From: Oscillospiraceae bacterium
Lineage (GTDB): Bacteria > Bacillota > Clostridia > Oscillospirales > Ruminococcaceae
Direction: 5' to 3'
Length of the DNA stretch: 64,000 bases
NCBI GenBank assembly: GCA_900768705.1
Contig: CAAGEB010000075.1
Coordinates: 44,662 to 108,661 of the forward strand
Positions 16,603 to 25,674 of this stretch are shown here, piece by piece. Numbering within the stretch: the stretch's first letter is position 1; the number at the start of each line of letters is the position of its first letter. The position numbers were made by a program, and so were the translations under genes. Under the pieces are notes generated by a model. The model was not told the origin of the DNA, did not search any database, and was given only the letters and a program-made list of their open reading frames with translations.

Positions 16603-17499
16603 ATGAAATGCGAATTATGCCCGAGAAAATGCGGGGTTGACAGGGATAGAGCAGTGGGCTTCTGCGGTATGACAAATGAAATCACTGCGGCGAGGGCGGC
16701 TTTGCACTATTGGGAAGAGCCTTGTATTTCCGGAAAATCCGGCAGCGGCGCAGTGTTTTTTTCGGGATGTGTGATGCGCTGTGTTTTCTGTCAGAATTAC
16801 AATATAAGCGCCGAAAAGCAGGGAAAGGTTATCACTGTGGAAAGACTTGCCGATATTTTTCTGGAGCTTCAGGATAAGGGTGCGCTTAATATCAATCTGG
16901 TAAATCCCACCCATTTTGTTCCGCAGATAATCAAAGCTCTTGAAATATCACGATCAAAGGGATTGGCGCTTCCGATAGTGTATAACAGCGGCGGGTACGA
17001 GCGGGTGGAAACTTTGAAAATGCTGGATGGGTATATTCAGATTTATCTGCCGGATATAAAATATTATGATGATGATACGGCGAAAAGGTTGTCCGCAGCT
17101 CCGAATTATTTCAATACCGCAATGAACGCACTGGAAGAAATGGTGCGTCAGACCGGAGAACCGGTATTTGACGAAAGAGACAGCGGGCGTGTGCTTTTAA
17201 GAGGAACACTGGTTCGTCATCTTGTGCTGCCGGAAAACTATAAGGATTCCATACAAGTTATAAACAGAGTTGCCGAGCGTTTCGGCAATAAAATTCTGTT
17301 CAGCCTGATGAGCCAATACACTCCGTTTGGCAAAGTAAGATCTGACCCTCGTTTTTCCGGATTAAACCGCAGGCTTACCACATTTGAATACAATAAAGCA
17401 CTCAACGCTGTTATTGAAGCCGGTCTGGAGGGATATATGCAGGAGAAAAGCTCCGCTAAAGAAGAATACACTCCCGCTTTTGATTTTACCGGTCTTTGA
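16603..17499 (+). CDS. Radical SAM protein, PflX family
   Basis: Protein of 298 residues with an N-terminal cysteine cluster CELCPRKCG plus GFCG, then the radical SAM motif CxxxCxxC as CVMRCVFCQN near residues 61-68. It has the SGCVMRCVFCQNYNIS arrangement typical of the COG1313/PflX group related to pyruvate formate-lyase activating enzymes. It should bind a [4Fe-4S] cluster and S-adenosylmethionine. The substrate is not known for most of this family. It lies 61 bases after the flagellar chaperone with its own GGAAGATAGG ribosome site; no functional link to flagella is evident. Confidence 0.85.
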   Translation: MKCELCPRKCGVDRDRAVGFCGMTNEITAARAALHYWEEPCISGKSGSGAVFFSGCVMRCVFCQNYNISAEKQGKVITVERLADIFLELQDKGALNINLVNPTHFVPQIIKALEISRSKGLALPIVYNSGGYERVETLKMLDGYIQIYLPDIKYYDDDTAKRLSAAPNYFNTAMNALEEMVRQTGEPVFDERDSGRVLLRGTLVRHLVLPENYKDSIQVINRVAERFGNKILFSLMSQYTPFGKVRSDPRFSGLNRRLTTFEYNKALNAVIEAGLEGYMQEKSSAKEEYTPAFDFTGL

Positions 17500-17557
17500 T
17501 CCTTTTTATTAGGCATTTTGGTTAAAAAACGAGCTTAATTTTTAGTTAATGATTGCA

Positions 17558-17586
17558 TTGATTTCTGTTAATCAATTGTGTATAAT
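17558..17586 (+). promoter_or_regulatory. Sigma-A promoter of the LacI-type regulator
   Basis: TTGATT (17558-17563), 17-base spacer, TATAAT (17581-17586). The -35/spacer includes TTGATT...AATCAA, a partly palindromic stretch that could be an autoregulatory site. The leader is about 130 bases. Confidence 0.6.
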
Positions 17587-17722
17587 GTAAATATAAAGTC
17601 TTTATTCGCAGAAAACCCTGTATATTTATCGGTAATATGTATTTACAGTATTATTAGCAGGGTCATTTTGTGTATTCGGTTATTGGGATCGGTAATCAAT
17701 AATTCTGTCCGGAGGGCTAAAT

Positions 17723-18724
17723 ATGCCGAAGAAACGAGTTACCATTGCAGATATTGCCAAAAAATGTAACACCAGCACTGTAACCGTGTCCAAGGCTTTG
17801 TGCGGGAGAAGCGGTGTCAGTGAAGAAGTGAGAGCTTATATTCGTAAAACTGCCGTTGAAATGGGTTATGTTTCCACAAAATCCGCCGGAGTAAAACCCG
17901 AGGGCGTTGTGGGAGTTCTTATTCCCGACAGGTTTATAAATCCCAACGGTTCCTTTTACTGGGCTCTGTATAATAATATACTCGCATTGTTGAAAAGCGC
18001 AGGCTTTTCCTGTGTTCAGGAAAATATCGGAAGCGATGAGGAAGCGTCCCTTGCTGTTCCGAAAATGTTTGCCAATAATAAGATAATCGGCGTTATTTCA
18101 CTGGGTCAGCTTAGCAGGGAATATATCACAATGCTGAAAGAGCATAACCGCAATCTGGTTCTGCTGGATTATTATCTGAACGGAATGAGCGTGGACAGCG
18201 TTGTGACGAACGGATTTTTCGGCGGATACAAGCTTGCCGAATACCTGATAGGTCTGGGTCATAGAAGTATAGGCTTTATCGGAACGATAAAATCCACCTC
18301 CAGTATTATGGATAGATTTATGGGTTATGTTAAGGCAATGCTGGAGCACAACCTGGAAATTGATCCGAAATTCATTATTCCCGACCGAACGGAAAACGGA
18401 ATAACCTTTGATACCCTTGATTTTCCCGAAAAGCTTCCGACGGCTTTTGTGTGCAATTGTGATGAAACGGCATATCTGGCAATACGCGAGCTTCGTACAA
18501 GGGGAATTTCCGTTCCCGGTGATGTGTCAATTGTGGGTTATGACAACTATCTTATCTCCGAGATTTCCGAACCGCAGATAACCACTATTCAGGTGGATTC
18601 TCTCGAAATGGCGAAAACAGCGGTGAATATACTTTTTGAGCGTATCGGCAGCCCGGAAAGTCCCGCCGGGATACATATTCTAGACGGGCAGCTTGTGGAA
18701 AAGGAATCGGCAAGAAAGATATGA
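17723..18724 (+). CDS. LacI-family transcriptional regulator (first copy)
   Basis: DNA-binding repressor of 333 residues. The N-terminal helix-turn-helix reads VTIADIAKKCNTSTVTVSKALCG, with the usual hinge, followed by a periplasmic-binding-like effector domain (ending QITTIQVDSLEMAKTAVNILFERI). ATG 17723 follows GGAGGGC. It is a monocistronic unit bounded by its promoter and a strong terminator. The effector is probably a sugar or nucleoside; the target is unknown, though a sugar importer lies at 28.5 kb. A second, more conventional LacI protein is at 50.3 kb. Confidence 0.9.
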   Translation: MPKKRVTIADIAKKCNTSTVTVSKALCGRSGVSEEVRAYIRKTAVEMGYVSTKSAGVKPEGVVGVLIPDRFINPNGSFYWALYNNILALLKSAGFSCVQENIGSDEEASLAVPKMFANNKIIGVISLGQLSREYITMLKEHNRNLVLLDYYLNGMSVDSVVTNGFFGGYKLAEYLIGLGHRSIGFIGTIKSTSSIMDRFMGYVKAMLEHNLEIDPKFIIPDRTENGITFDTLDFPEKLPTAFVCNCDETAYLAIRELRTRGISVPGDVSIVGYDNYLISEISEPQITTIQVDSLEMAKTAVNILFERIGSPESPAGIHILDGQLVEKESARKI

Positions 18725-18759
18725 AGTTAGATTTATACCGTAAAGAAATACTTTTAGGA

Positions 18760-18787
18760 CGGCAGGTGAAAAACTTGCCGCCTTTTT
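18760..18787 (+). terminator. Intrinsic terminator after the LacI regulator
   Basis: CGGCAGGT (18760-18767) pairs with ACTTGCCG (18773-18780) around a GAAAA loop, followed by CCTTTTT. Confidence 0.8.
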
Positions 18788-18800
18788 ATGACAAAATGGG

Positions 18801-18829
18801 TTGAAAAACATAGATAAATGTGCTACAAT
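18801..18829 (+). promoter_or_regulatory. Sigma-A promoter of azlCD
   Basis: TTGAAA (18801-18806), 17-base spacer, TACAAT (18824-18829). Transcription near 18836 would make the in-frame GTG at 18838 almost leaderless, which argues for an ATG start further down (18880 or 18889). Confidence 0.7.
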
Positions 18830-18879
18830 AACAATTAGTGTGTTTTCAGCACCTTAATACAAAATTAACCAAGGATCTG

Positions 18880-19605
18880 ATGATAGCTATGACAAATAAA
18901 GGGTACACATATTTGATGGGATTTAAGGACGGGCTTCCGATTGCTCTGGGGTATCTGTCCGTTTCATTTACTTTCGGCATTACTGCGGTTAATATGGGTC
19001 TGCCGCCCATAACGGCAATACTGATTTCACTTACAAATGTAACCAGTGCAGGTCAGGTGGCGGGTATAGGAATAATCGCCGGACACGGCGGGCTTATTGA
19101 AATGGCAATGGCGCAGTTGATAATTAATCTGCGGTATGCGTTGATGAGCCTTTCTCTTTCCCAAAAGCTGGACGAAAAGTACAACCTGTTCCACCGCCTT
19201 ACTACTTCATTCTGCATTACAGATGAGGTATTTGCGGTGGCTGCGGCAAAACCCGGTGAAATTCCCGCACGGTATATGTACGGACTGATAACGCTTCCTT
19301 ATCTTTTCTGGGCGGGAGGAACGGCGATTGGCGCACTGCTGGGGGCAATTCTTCCCGAGCCTGTAAAATCCGCTCTCGGAATTGCAATATACGGAATGTT
19401 CATTGCAATAATCATTCCTCCGGCAAAAAAGAGCGTCGGAGTTCTGACGGTAGCTTTAATATCGGCGGCACTCAGCTGCATTATGTATTATGTTCCGATT
19501 TTCAGCGGTATTTCAAGCGGTATTTCAATAATTATCTGTACGGTTATCGGGGCGGCTTTGGGAGCAATTCTGTTTCCCCGACCCACCGAGAATGAAAATG
19601 ATTAA
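18880..19605 (+). CDS. azlC: AzlC-family amino-acid exporter subunit (first copy)
   Basis: Large integral membrane subunit of the AzlCD type, related to the branched-chain amino-acid exporter of Bacillus. The product has about 241 residues with several hydrophobic helices and the conserved GFKDGLPIALGYLSVSFTFG start and LINLRYALMSLSLS block. Start choice is uncertain between ATG 18880 and ATG 18889; AAGGA lies at 18871-18875. It is paired with azlD 17 bases downstream. Export of Leu/Ile/Val or related amino acids is inferred from the family, not shown here. A second, divergent azlCD pair lies at 54.7 kb. Confidence 0.85.
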   Translation: MIAMTNKGYTYLMGFKDGLPIALGYLSVSFTFGITAVNMGLPPITAILISLTNVTSAGQVAGIGIIAGHGGLIEMAMAQLIINLRYALMSLSLSQKLDEKYNLFHRLTTSFCITDEVFAVAAAKPGEIPARYMYGLITLPYLFWAGGTAIGALLGAILPEPVKSALGIAIYGMFIAIIIPPAKKSVGVLTVALISAALSCIMYYVPIFSGISSGISIIICTVIGAALGAILFPRPTENEND

Positions 19606-19622
19606 CGAGGTAGCTGACCGAT

Positions 19623-19943
19623 ATGAATGATATTCAGTATTTATTCTGGAGCGTGGCAGTGATGGCAGGGGTTACATACCTTATAAGAATGCTTCCGCTG
19701 GCACTGTTTCGCAAAAAAATTAAGTCTCGTTTTGTGATGGATTTTCTGTATTATGTACCCTATGCGGTGCTGGCGGCAATGACTATCCCGGCGGTTTTTT
19801 ACAGTACAAATTCCGTGATAGGAGCAGCGGCAGGTTTTATTGCGGCGGTTGCCGCTGCTTTTTTCGAGCGGGGATTGCTGGTGGTGGCACTGTGTGGCTG
19901 TGCGGGAGTATTTGTGACAGAGCTGATTATGCAGCTTTTGTAA
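19623..19943 (+). CDS. azlD: AzlD-family small membrane subunit (first copy)
   Basis: Small membrane protein of 106 residues, the partner of AzlC. It has four hydrophobic segments and the typical YLIRMLPLALFRKKI motif near residue 18 followed by FLYYVPYAVLAAMTIPAVF. It is immediately downstream of azlC, with GAGGTAGCTG overlapping the end of that gene. No further gene joins the unit before the uvrC promoter. Confidence 0.85.
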   Translation: MNDIQYLFWSVAVMAGVTYLIRMLPLALFRKKIKSRFVMDFLYYVPYAVLAAMTIPAVFYSTNSVIGAAAGFIAAVAAAFFERGLLVVALCGCAGVFVTELIMQLL

Positions 19944-19983
19944 CATTGAACAGGCGGGTTCGATAGTATAAATAATCCACCCC

Positions 19984-20012
19984 TTGCATTTTTTATTTAA
20001 CTGTGGTACAAT
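19984..20012 (+). promoter_or_regulatory. Sigma-A promoter of uvrC-rsmD-coaD
   Basis: TTGCAT (19984-19989), 17-base spacer, TACAAT (20007-20012). Start near 20019; this makes the ATG at 20024 too close to the 5' end and supports GTG 20042. Confidence 0.72.
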
Positions 20013-20041
20013 GTGAGTGAGTAATGCAAGGGGGTGGCACA

Positions 20042-21862
20042 GTGAACGAGAGACTAACCTTTTTGCGGGAAAAGGCGAACCGTCTTCCCCTTTCTCCGGG
20101 TGTGTATCTTATGAAAAACAGCGGGGGTACTATCATATATGTAGGAAAGGCGAAGGCACTCAAAAACCGTGTTACATCCTACTTTCGCTCCAATTCCCAG
20201 CACACTCCCAAGACCCTGAAGCTGGTGGATAATATTTACGATTTTGAATTTATCGTAACACAGACCGAGCTGGACGCACTTGTGCTGGAATGCAGTCTTA
20301 TAAAGCTTCATCAGCCAAAATATAATATTCTGCTGAAAGATGACAAAGGATATAATTATATCAAAATATCAAAGGAAGAATATCCCCGTATCACCTATGC
20401 TCTTAACACCAAAGACAAGAACGCCGATTATATCGGTCCCTTTACCAGCGGCTTTACGGTTAAACAGGCGGTTGAGGAAGCAAATACCATTTTTGCCCTT
20501 CCCACCTGCAAGCGTAAATTTCCGAGGGATTTCGGCAAGGAACGGCCTTGTCTCAATCATCATATAAAAAGGTGTATGGGCGTATGTTTGGGGAATATTT
20601 CCTCTTCGGAATACCAAAAAATTGTTGAGGAAGCTATCGACTATCTCAAAAACGGAAGCAAGTCATCGGTACAGGAATTAAAAAAGCTGATGGAAGAGGC
20701 TTCGGACAATCTGGAGTTTGAAAAGGCAGCACGCTACCGTGACCGTATTGCCGCCATTACCCGTCTTACCTCACAGCAGCAGATTATCGACTATAAGCAG
20801 AATTACGATATTATCGCACTTTCCCAGAATATAGGAATGGCGTCCTTTGCGGTAATAAAATACCGTAACGGCAGATTGATAGATAAGGAAAATTTCTTCA
20901 TCGGAGAAGAATATGAAAGCTCCCTTATGCGGCGGGATTTTATATTGAATTACTATAACGGAAAAGAGGATATTCCCAAGGAAATATATGCCGACGAGGA
21001 ATTTGAAGATATGGATTTGCTTTCTGATCTTCTTCGGGAGCAGACAGGGCATTCGGTGAAGTTTGTAATTCCGCATCGGGGCGAGGGAGCGGCTATGATA
21101 GCTCTTGCCAAAAAGAATGCAGGGGAATATCTGGCTCTGAAAATAGGCCGCACCGCAAAGGAGATTTCCGCTCTTGAGGATCTGAAATCCCTTTTGGGTC
21201 TGCCGAAAATTCCCGATATTATTGAAAGCTATGATATTTCCAATTTCGGCGAGTCGGGCGTTGTGGGAGGAATGATTGTTTACAGAAACGGACGACCCTT
21301 TAAACCCGGTTATCGTAAGTTCGCCATAAAAACCGTGGACGGTCAGAATGACTATGCCTGTATGCAGGAAGTTATAAGACGGCGTATGAGCCGTTTTCTT
21401 GAGGGCGACGAAAGCTTTTCTCCCCTTCCGGATCTGATTCTGCTGGACGGCGGAAGAGGGCATATTTCCGCTGTTTCGGAGGTACTGAAAGAATTGAAAA
21501 TCGATGTGCCTCTGTTTGGACTTGTAAAGGACAGCAAGCACCGCACCCGTGCGATTGCAGGGGCGGGGGGAGAGATTTCCGTTTCTGCAAACAGGGCTTT
21601 GTTTGCTCTGCTTACGAATATTCAGGACGAGGTTCACCGCTATGCTATTTCATTTCAGCGTGTGAAGATGAAACAGAAAACCTACGAGCTAGAGCTGACG
21701 GAGGTAAAAGGAATAGGAGAAGCAAAGGCAAGAGCCTTGCTTCGCACCTTCAAAACAAAAGCCGCTATGAAGGAAGCCACTGTGGAGCAGCTTCGTCAGG
21801 CAGCAGGAATCGGAGAGGAAAAAGCCGAAGAACTGTATAATTTTATTCAGGAAAGATTTTGA
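20042..21862 (+). CDS. uvrC: UvrABC excinuclease subunit C
   Basis: Dual-incision nuclease of nucleotide excision repair. The 606-residue product has an N-terminal GIY-YIG domain (SPGVYLMKNSGGTIIYVGKAKALKNRVTSYF), an UVR motif (LKKLMEEASDNLEFEKAARYRDRI) near residue 205, the RNase H-like domain (YDISNFGESGVVGGMIVYRNG and LILLDGGRGHI) and C-terminal helix-hairpin-helix repeats. An ATG at 20024 adds six residues, but GTG 20042 is better: AAGGGGGTGG sits correctly upstream and the predicted transcript start is at about 20019. First gene of a three-gene unit with rsmD and coaD. Confidence 0.96.
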   Translation: MNERLTFLREKANRLPLSPGVYLMKNSGGTIIYVGKAKALKNRVTSYFRSNSQHTPKTLKLVDNIYDFEFIVTQTELDALVLECSLIKLHQPKYNILLKDDKGYNYIKISKEEYPRITYALNTKDKNADYIGPFTSGFTVKQAVEEANTIFALPTCKRKFPRDFGKERPCLNHHIKRCMGVCLGNISSSEYQKIVEEAIDYLKNGSKSSVQELKKLMEEASDNLEFEKAARYRDRIAAITRLTSQQQIIDYKQNYDIIALSQNIGMASFAVIKYRNGRLIDKENFFIGEEYESSLMRRDFILNYYNGKEDIPKEIYADEEFEDMDLLSDLLREQTGHSVKFVIPHRGEGAAMIALAKKNAGEYLALKIGRTAKEISALEDLKSLLGLPKIPDIIESYDISNFGESGVVGGMIVYRNGRPFKPGYRKFAIKTVDGQNDYACMQEVIRRRMSRFLEGDESFSPLPDLILLDGGRGHISAVSEVLKELKIDVPLFGLVKDSKHRTRAIAGAGGEISVSANRALFALLTNIQDEVHRYAISFQRVKMKQKTYELELTEVKGIGEAKARALLRTFKTKAAMKEATVEQLRQAAGIGEEKAEELYNFIQERF

Positions 21863-21871
21863 GGAGTATTT

Positions 21872-22426
21872 ATGAGAGTTATTACGGGGGAAGCAAAGGG
21901 AAGAAAGCTGATTACCGTGGAAGGCACCGATGTGGTAAGACCCACCGGCGAAAGAGTCAAAGAAGCTATTTTCAGTGCGGTGCAGTTTGAAATAGAGGGA
22001 AGCGTGGTGCTGGATCTGTTTGCGGGAAGCGGACAGCTTGGCATTGAGGCTATCAGCAGAGGCGCACGGAAATGCGTTTTTGTGGATAGTGCAGCAGTGT
22101 CGATAAATACCATAAAACAGAATCTTGAAAGCACAGGGCTTTCCGATCGGGCGGCTGTGGTACACATGCCCTTTACGGCTTTTCTGAAATCGGCAAAGGA
22201 TACCTTCGATATTGCGTTTCTCGATCCGCCGTACCGTTATAAGCTGGTTCAGAAGGCATTGCCGGTTCTTTGTGAAAAAATGGCGGATAACGGAGTTATT
22301 GTATGCGAGCATGAGAAGGAGTGCGTGCTGCCGTCCAAGGTGGGAAAATTCACGCTGGTAAAGCTGCTGACTCACGGAACGGTATCGGTGAGCATATACA
22401 GACAGGTGGACGAGGAAGAGGAGTAA
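21872..22426 (+). CDS. rsmD: 16S rRNA (guanine966-N2)-methyltransferase RsmD
   Basis: SAM-dependent methyltransferase of 184 residues acting on 16S rRNA G966 in 30S assembly. It has MRVITGEAKGRKL at the start, the SAM-binding VLDLFAGSGQLGIEAISRGA motif near residue 46 and the catalytic DPPY in AFLDPPYRYK near 118. Located nine bases after uvrC and two bases before coaD, the classic rsmD-coaD pairing of Firmicutes. Confidence 0.94.
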   Translation: MRVITGEAKGRKLITVEGTDVVRPTGERVKEAIFSAVQFEIEGSVVLDLFAGSGQLGIEAISRGARKCVFVDSAAVSINTIKQNLESTGLSDRAAVVHMPFTAFLKSAKDTFDIAFLDPPYRYKLVQKALPVLCEKMADNGVIVCEHEKECVLPSKVGKFTLVKLLTHGTVSVSIYRQVDEEEE

Positions 22427-22428
22427 CT

Positions 22429-22950
22429 ATGAAAACAGCAATCTATCCCGGAAGCTTCGATCCGGTAACAAACGGTCATCTGGACATTATTACCAGAGCT
22501 TCAAAAATGTTTGATAAGCTGGTTGTGGTTGTGCTGATAAATCCTTTGAAAAGCTACAGCTTTTCAATTCCCGAAAGGGTTCGTCTGCTGCGTAAGGCGA
22601 CAGAGGATATATCAAATATAGAAATTGACAGCTATGAAGGACTGCTTGCGGATTATTTCAAGCAGCGCAGCGATGTGGATGTGATTGTAAAGGGTCTGCG
22701 GGCTACTTCCGATTTTGAATATGAGTTTCAGATGGCTCATACGAACAAGGACCTTAATCCACGGGCGGAAACAGTATTTATTCCCGCCAGTCTGGGAACC
22801 ACCTTTGTATCCTCAAGCATGGTTAAGCAGGTGGCAATGTTCGGGGGAGATTTGTCGAAATATGTCCCTGCGGTTATTCACGAAGAAATCAGCCGCAGGC
22901 TTGAGGCTGAATTTGCCGAGAAAAAGATCAGAGCGGAAAGTCTGAAATAA
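22429..22950 (+). CDS. coaD: Phosphopantetheine adenylyltransferase
   Basis: Fourth step of coenzyme A synthesis: transfers AMP from ATP to 4'-phosphopantetheine, giving dephospho-CoA. The 173-residue product has the nucleotidyltransferase motif YPGSFDPVTNGHLDII at the N-terminus and the GTTFVSSSMVKQVA segment that stands for the second substrate motif (ISSTxIR in many). An upstream in-frame extension into rsmD exists, but ATG 22429, behind GAGGAAGAGGAG and only two bases after the rsmD stop, gives the canonical MKTAIYPGSFDP start. Confidence 0.95.
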   Translation: MKTAIYPGSFDPVTNGHLDIITRASKMFDKLVVVVLINPLKSYSFSIPERVRLLRKATEDISNIEIDSYEGLLADYFKQRSDVDVIVKGLRATSDFEYEFQMAHTNKDLNPRAETVFIPASLGTTFVSSSMVKQVAMFGGDLSKYVPAVIHEEISRRLEAEFAEKKIRAESLK

Positions 22951-23245
22951 CCGGCAACGATAATCCGTCAGCGACCTTAAAGGCAGCTATTTGTCTATTG
23001 TACGGAGTACTGCCGAAATTGTCAGCCCGGGAAAGTACTTTTCGTTGAGTTGCCCATACTTTTTGCCTCTTTTCTGTTGACAATTCAATCATTGTGTGGT
23101 ATAATAAACAAAGGGCATTTATTATAAATCAAAAGTCCTCGCACATACGAAAAATCAAAGGTTTTTCTCCGTGCATATTGGCAATGAGTAATGAGCCGGA
23201 ATGGTTCGTTAAAGATTTACGGACTTCCGGAAGGAGGAATTATAT
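22951..23245. other. Intergenic region between coaD and the coiled-coil gene
   Basis: 295 bases without a convincing gene. It holds a GGCAG...CTGCC weak hairpin near 22981-23016 and, at its end, the strong promoter of the next gene with a leader of about 130 bases. No U-tract terminator for coaD is seen. Confidence 0.5.
23077..23105 (+). promoter_or_regulatory. Consensus sigma-A promoter of the coiled-coil gene
   Basis: Perfect hexamers TTGACA (23077-23082) and TATAAT (23100-23105) with a 17-base spacer. Confidence 0.85.
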
Positions 23246-23773
23246 ATGGCTAATTCGTATCCTATTATGGGACTTATCGAGGCTTTGGAAGATGTTATTC
23301 ACGATGCAACTCCCGTTCCCCTCAGCAAAAAAAGTATGGTTGATGTAGCAAAAATCAATGATATTATCGCAGATATGCGTATGCAGCTTCCTACGGAGAT
23401 CCGTCAGGCACATAATGTGGTGGAGGACAAGAACCGTATTATCGCCGAGGCTAAGCGTGAAGCGGAAAGCATTATCAAAAAGGCGGAAAAGCGTCGGGAA
23501 GAGCTTATCGAAGAAAACGAGATTATGAAGGAAACCCGCAAGCGTGCCACTGAAATTATCGGAAGCACAAATAATTATTGCTCCGACCTCAGAGCGTCCA
23601 CCAATGATTTTGCGGATAAGATGCTGGAAAGGGTTCAGGAGCTTCTCGCCCAGGATCTGAACAATATCAGTGTTCTGAGAAAGAGCATAGTATCCTCGGG
23701 TGAACTGAAGCAGGGTGAAAAATCCGCTCAGGCTGTTCAGAATCCCGCCCCCAATTCTGCTCCCAAAAAATAA
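23246..23773 (+). CDS. Conserved coiled-coil protein of unknown function
   Basis: Protein of 175 residues, cytoplasmic, without signal peptide or membrane helix. A short N-terminal region (MANSYPIMGLIEALEDVIHDA) is followed by a long charged helix from about residue 45 to 110 (VVEDKNRIIAEAKREAESIIKKAEKRREEL), a coiled coil of the type that makes database searches label relatives as ATP synthase B- or DivIVA-like. A polar tail ends in PNSAPKK. It follows coaD, the usual place of this clostridial family, and has a perfect promoter and GGAGG ribosome site, suggesting strong expression. Function not known. Confidence 0.7.
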   Translation: MANSYPIMGLIEALEDVIHDATPVPLSKKSMVDVAKINDIIADMRMQLPTEIRQAHNVVEDKNRIIAEAKREAESIIKKAEKRREELIEENEIMKETRKRATEIIGSTNNYCSDLRASTNDFADKMLERVQELLAQDLNNISVLRKSIVSSGELKQGEKSAQAVQNPAPNSAPKK

Positions 23774-23793
23774 TCAATACTGTACATATTTTG

Positions 23794-23829
23794 ATGCACG
23801 GAAGAATATTGCTCTTCTGTGCATTTTTG
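23794..23829 (+). terminator. Intrinsic terminator after the coiled-coil gene
   Basis: Twelve-pair stem ATGCACGGAAGA (23794-23805) with TCTTCTGTGCAT (23813-23824), one G-U pair, then TTTTTG. Confidence 0.85.
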
Positions 23830-23862
23830 TTTCAGAAAAATGTATTTTTATCTGTGATATAG

Positions 23863-23891
23863 TTGACATTTCGGAAAAAAAGTGGTAAAAT
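23863..23891 (+). promoter_or_regulatory. Sigma-A promoter of ilvE
   Basis: TTGACA (23863-23868), 17-base spacer, TAAAAT (23886-23891). The leader of about 90 bases contains GTTAGA...TCTAAC (possible weak hairpin) but no T-box features. Confidence 0.75.
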
Positions 23892-23987
23892 ATTTCTGTG
23901 TGCAATTGAAGTTAGAAGGAGCGTCTTTCTTTTCATTTCAAATCTTACCTTACCTCTAACCTCTGATAAAAATTAGGAGGAATTATT

Positions 23988-25052
23988 ATGGAAATCAGAA
24001 TTGAGAAAACGAAAAATCCTGCGCAGAAGCCGCAGGACGAGACCAAGCTGGGCTTCGGTCATATTTTCACCGACCACATGTTCGTAATGGAATATGATAC
24101 CGGAAAGGGCTGGCATGACGCAAGAGTTGTACCCTACGGCGATATTTCCCTTTCTCCTGCGGCAATGGTTCTTCATTACGGTCAGGAGATTTTCGAGGGA
24201 CTTAAAGCCTACCGTACAAAGGACGGCAGCATACAGTTCTTCCGTCCCGAGGAGAATTTCAAGCGTCTGAACATTTCCGCAGAGCGTCTTGTTATTCCGC
24301 AGATCCCTGTTGAGGACGCACTTCAGGCACTTCATACCGTTGTTGAAGTGGATAAGGACTGGGTTCCCCATACCGACGGTGCTTCTCTGTACATCAGACC
24401 CTTTATCTTTGCGGCAGATCCCTATCTGGGTGTAAAGCCTGCTGATAAGTACTACTTTATGATTATAATGAGTCCCTCCGGCGCATACTATTCAACAGGG
24501 CTTGAACCGGTTTCCATTTATGTTGAAACCAAGTATGTCCGTGCGGTAAGAGGCGGTATGGGCTTTACCAAGACGGGCGGAAACTATGCGGCTTCCCTCC
24601 ACAGCCAGGACGACGCTCATAAGCAGAACTACTCTCAGGTACTCTGGCTTGACGGCGTTGAGCAGAAGTACATAGAGGAAGTGGGCGCTATGAACATTAT
24701 GTTCGTAATCGACGGCGAGGTTGTCACTCCCGCACTTCAGGGCTCTATCCTCAGCGGTATTACAAGAAAGTCCGTTCTGGAGCTTTGCAAAAAGTGGGGT
24801 ATGAAGGTTTCCGAGCGCAGAATAACCATTCAAGAGGTTTCCGACGCTTATGACAACGGTAAGCTGGACGAGGTATTCGGTACAGGTACTGCGGCGGTTA
24901 TTTCTCCGGTTGGTCATCTCAAGTGGGGCGACAAGGTAATGACAATCAATAACAACCGGATAGGTCCGATTTCCCAGAAGCTTTATGACACAATGACAGG
25001 TATGCAGTATGGCAAGCTGCCTGATGATATGGGATGGATTGAGAAGCTTTGA
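23988..25052 (+). CDS. ilvE: Branched-chain amino-acid aminotransferase
   Basis: PLP-dependent fold IV transaminase that interconverts Leu, Ile and Val with their 2-oxo acids. The 354 residues match the eukaryote-like BCAT group: MRIEKTKNPAQKPQDETKLGFGHIFTDHMFVMEYD-type start, the TKTGGNYAASL block (residue about 190-200), QVLWLDG and EVGAMNIMFVIDG near 240. The PLP lysine lies in the FTKTGGNYAAS stretch. ATG 23988 is behind TAGGAGG. The downstream lipoprotein gene begins three bases after the stop, so it is probably on the same transcript. Confidence 0.95.
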   Translation: MEIRIEKTKNPAQKPQDETKLGFGHIFTDHMFVMEYDTGKGWHDARVVPYGDISLSPAAMVLHYGQEIFEGLKAYRTKDGSIQFFRPEENFKRLNISAERLVIPQIPVEDALQALHTVVEVDKDWVPHTDGASLYIRPFIFAADPYLGVKPADKYYFMIIMSPSGAYYSTGLEPVSIYVETKYVRAVRGGMGFTKTGGNYAASLHSQDDAHKQNYSQVLWLDGVEQKYIEEVGAMNIMFVIDGEVVTPALQGSILSGITRKSVLELCKKWGMKVSERRITIQEVSDAYDNGKLDEVFGTGTAAVISPVGHLKWGDKVMTINNNRIGPISQKLYDTMTGMQYGKLPDDMGWIEKL

Positions 25053-25055
25053 TTT

Positions 25056-25601
25056 ATGAGAAAACGTGTCTTATCGCTTATTATAGCACTTGTATTTCCG
25101 GTTGTGCTGCTCTGCGGATGTTCGGCGAAGCAGCTTACCGGAGACGAGTATCTTGACGAGGTGATAGCCGCCTACAAGGACTATGGTGAGGCGATTGACG
25201 ACTGGGGAACATATTGGTCGGCGAATGTTATGACGGAAACCCCGGAACGATTGTACGATACCGAATTGCAAAAAATACGGGAGCACAAGTCAGAACTCAA
25301 TAAGATAGTAAACTCTGTGGAGGACGCTCTCGACAAGTTTGACAAAATAGGCGCTCCCCCCGCCGAACCGGAGTATGCGGAGCTTGACGAGCAGATGAAA
25401 AACGCCGTTTTGGTAGAGCGTGAGTGGGTAAATCTTACACGCAGGATTCTCTCCGCGAAATCCGCAGATGAGTACAAAACGGCGGTTGACAACTTTACGG
25501 CGCATGCCGAAGAAACCAATGGGAAAGGGATTGTTACCGTTTATGGCAAAATGTTCATGAAATGGGGCTTGGGCGGTGACAAGGATTGGTTCGGAAACTA
25601 A
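25056..25601 (+). CDS. Lipoprotein, tandem family member 1
   Basis: Predicted lipoprotein of 181 residues: basic start MRKRVL, hydrophobic core and lipobox LLCGC with the lipidated Cys near residue 22. The mature part is highly charged and helical (VEDALDKFDKIGAPPAEPEYAELDEQMKNAVLVEREW). The pattern L/YxEYxxxx...W...; PPxEY...; EREW recurs in the two next genes, so the three are paralogues. Function unknown; surface-anchored helical bundle is the best description. Four bases after ilvE, without a promoter of its own. Confidence 0.8.
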   Translation: MRKRVLSLIIALVFPVVLLCGCSAKQLTGDEYLDEVIAAYKDYGEAIDDWGTYWSANVMTETPERLYDTELQKIREHKSELNKIVNSVEDALDKFDKIGAPPAEPEYAELDEQMKNAVLVEREWVNLTRRILSAKSADEYKTAVDNFTAHAEETNGKGIVTVYGKMFMKWGLGGDKDWFGN

Positions 25602-25674
25602 GGCAAATCGAAAAAGAAAGGTAAACAGCAATTATGACTAATCGGGGAAAATCCCTTGAAACTTGAGGAATAAC

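Noticed and set aside
23892..23987. T-box or attenuator before ilvE
   Set aside because: No T-box sequence, specifier loop or terminator was seen; only a weak six-base dyad.
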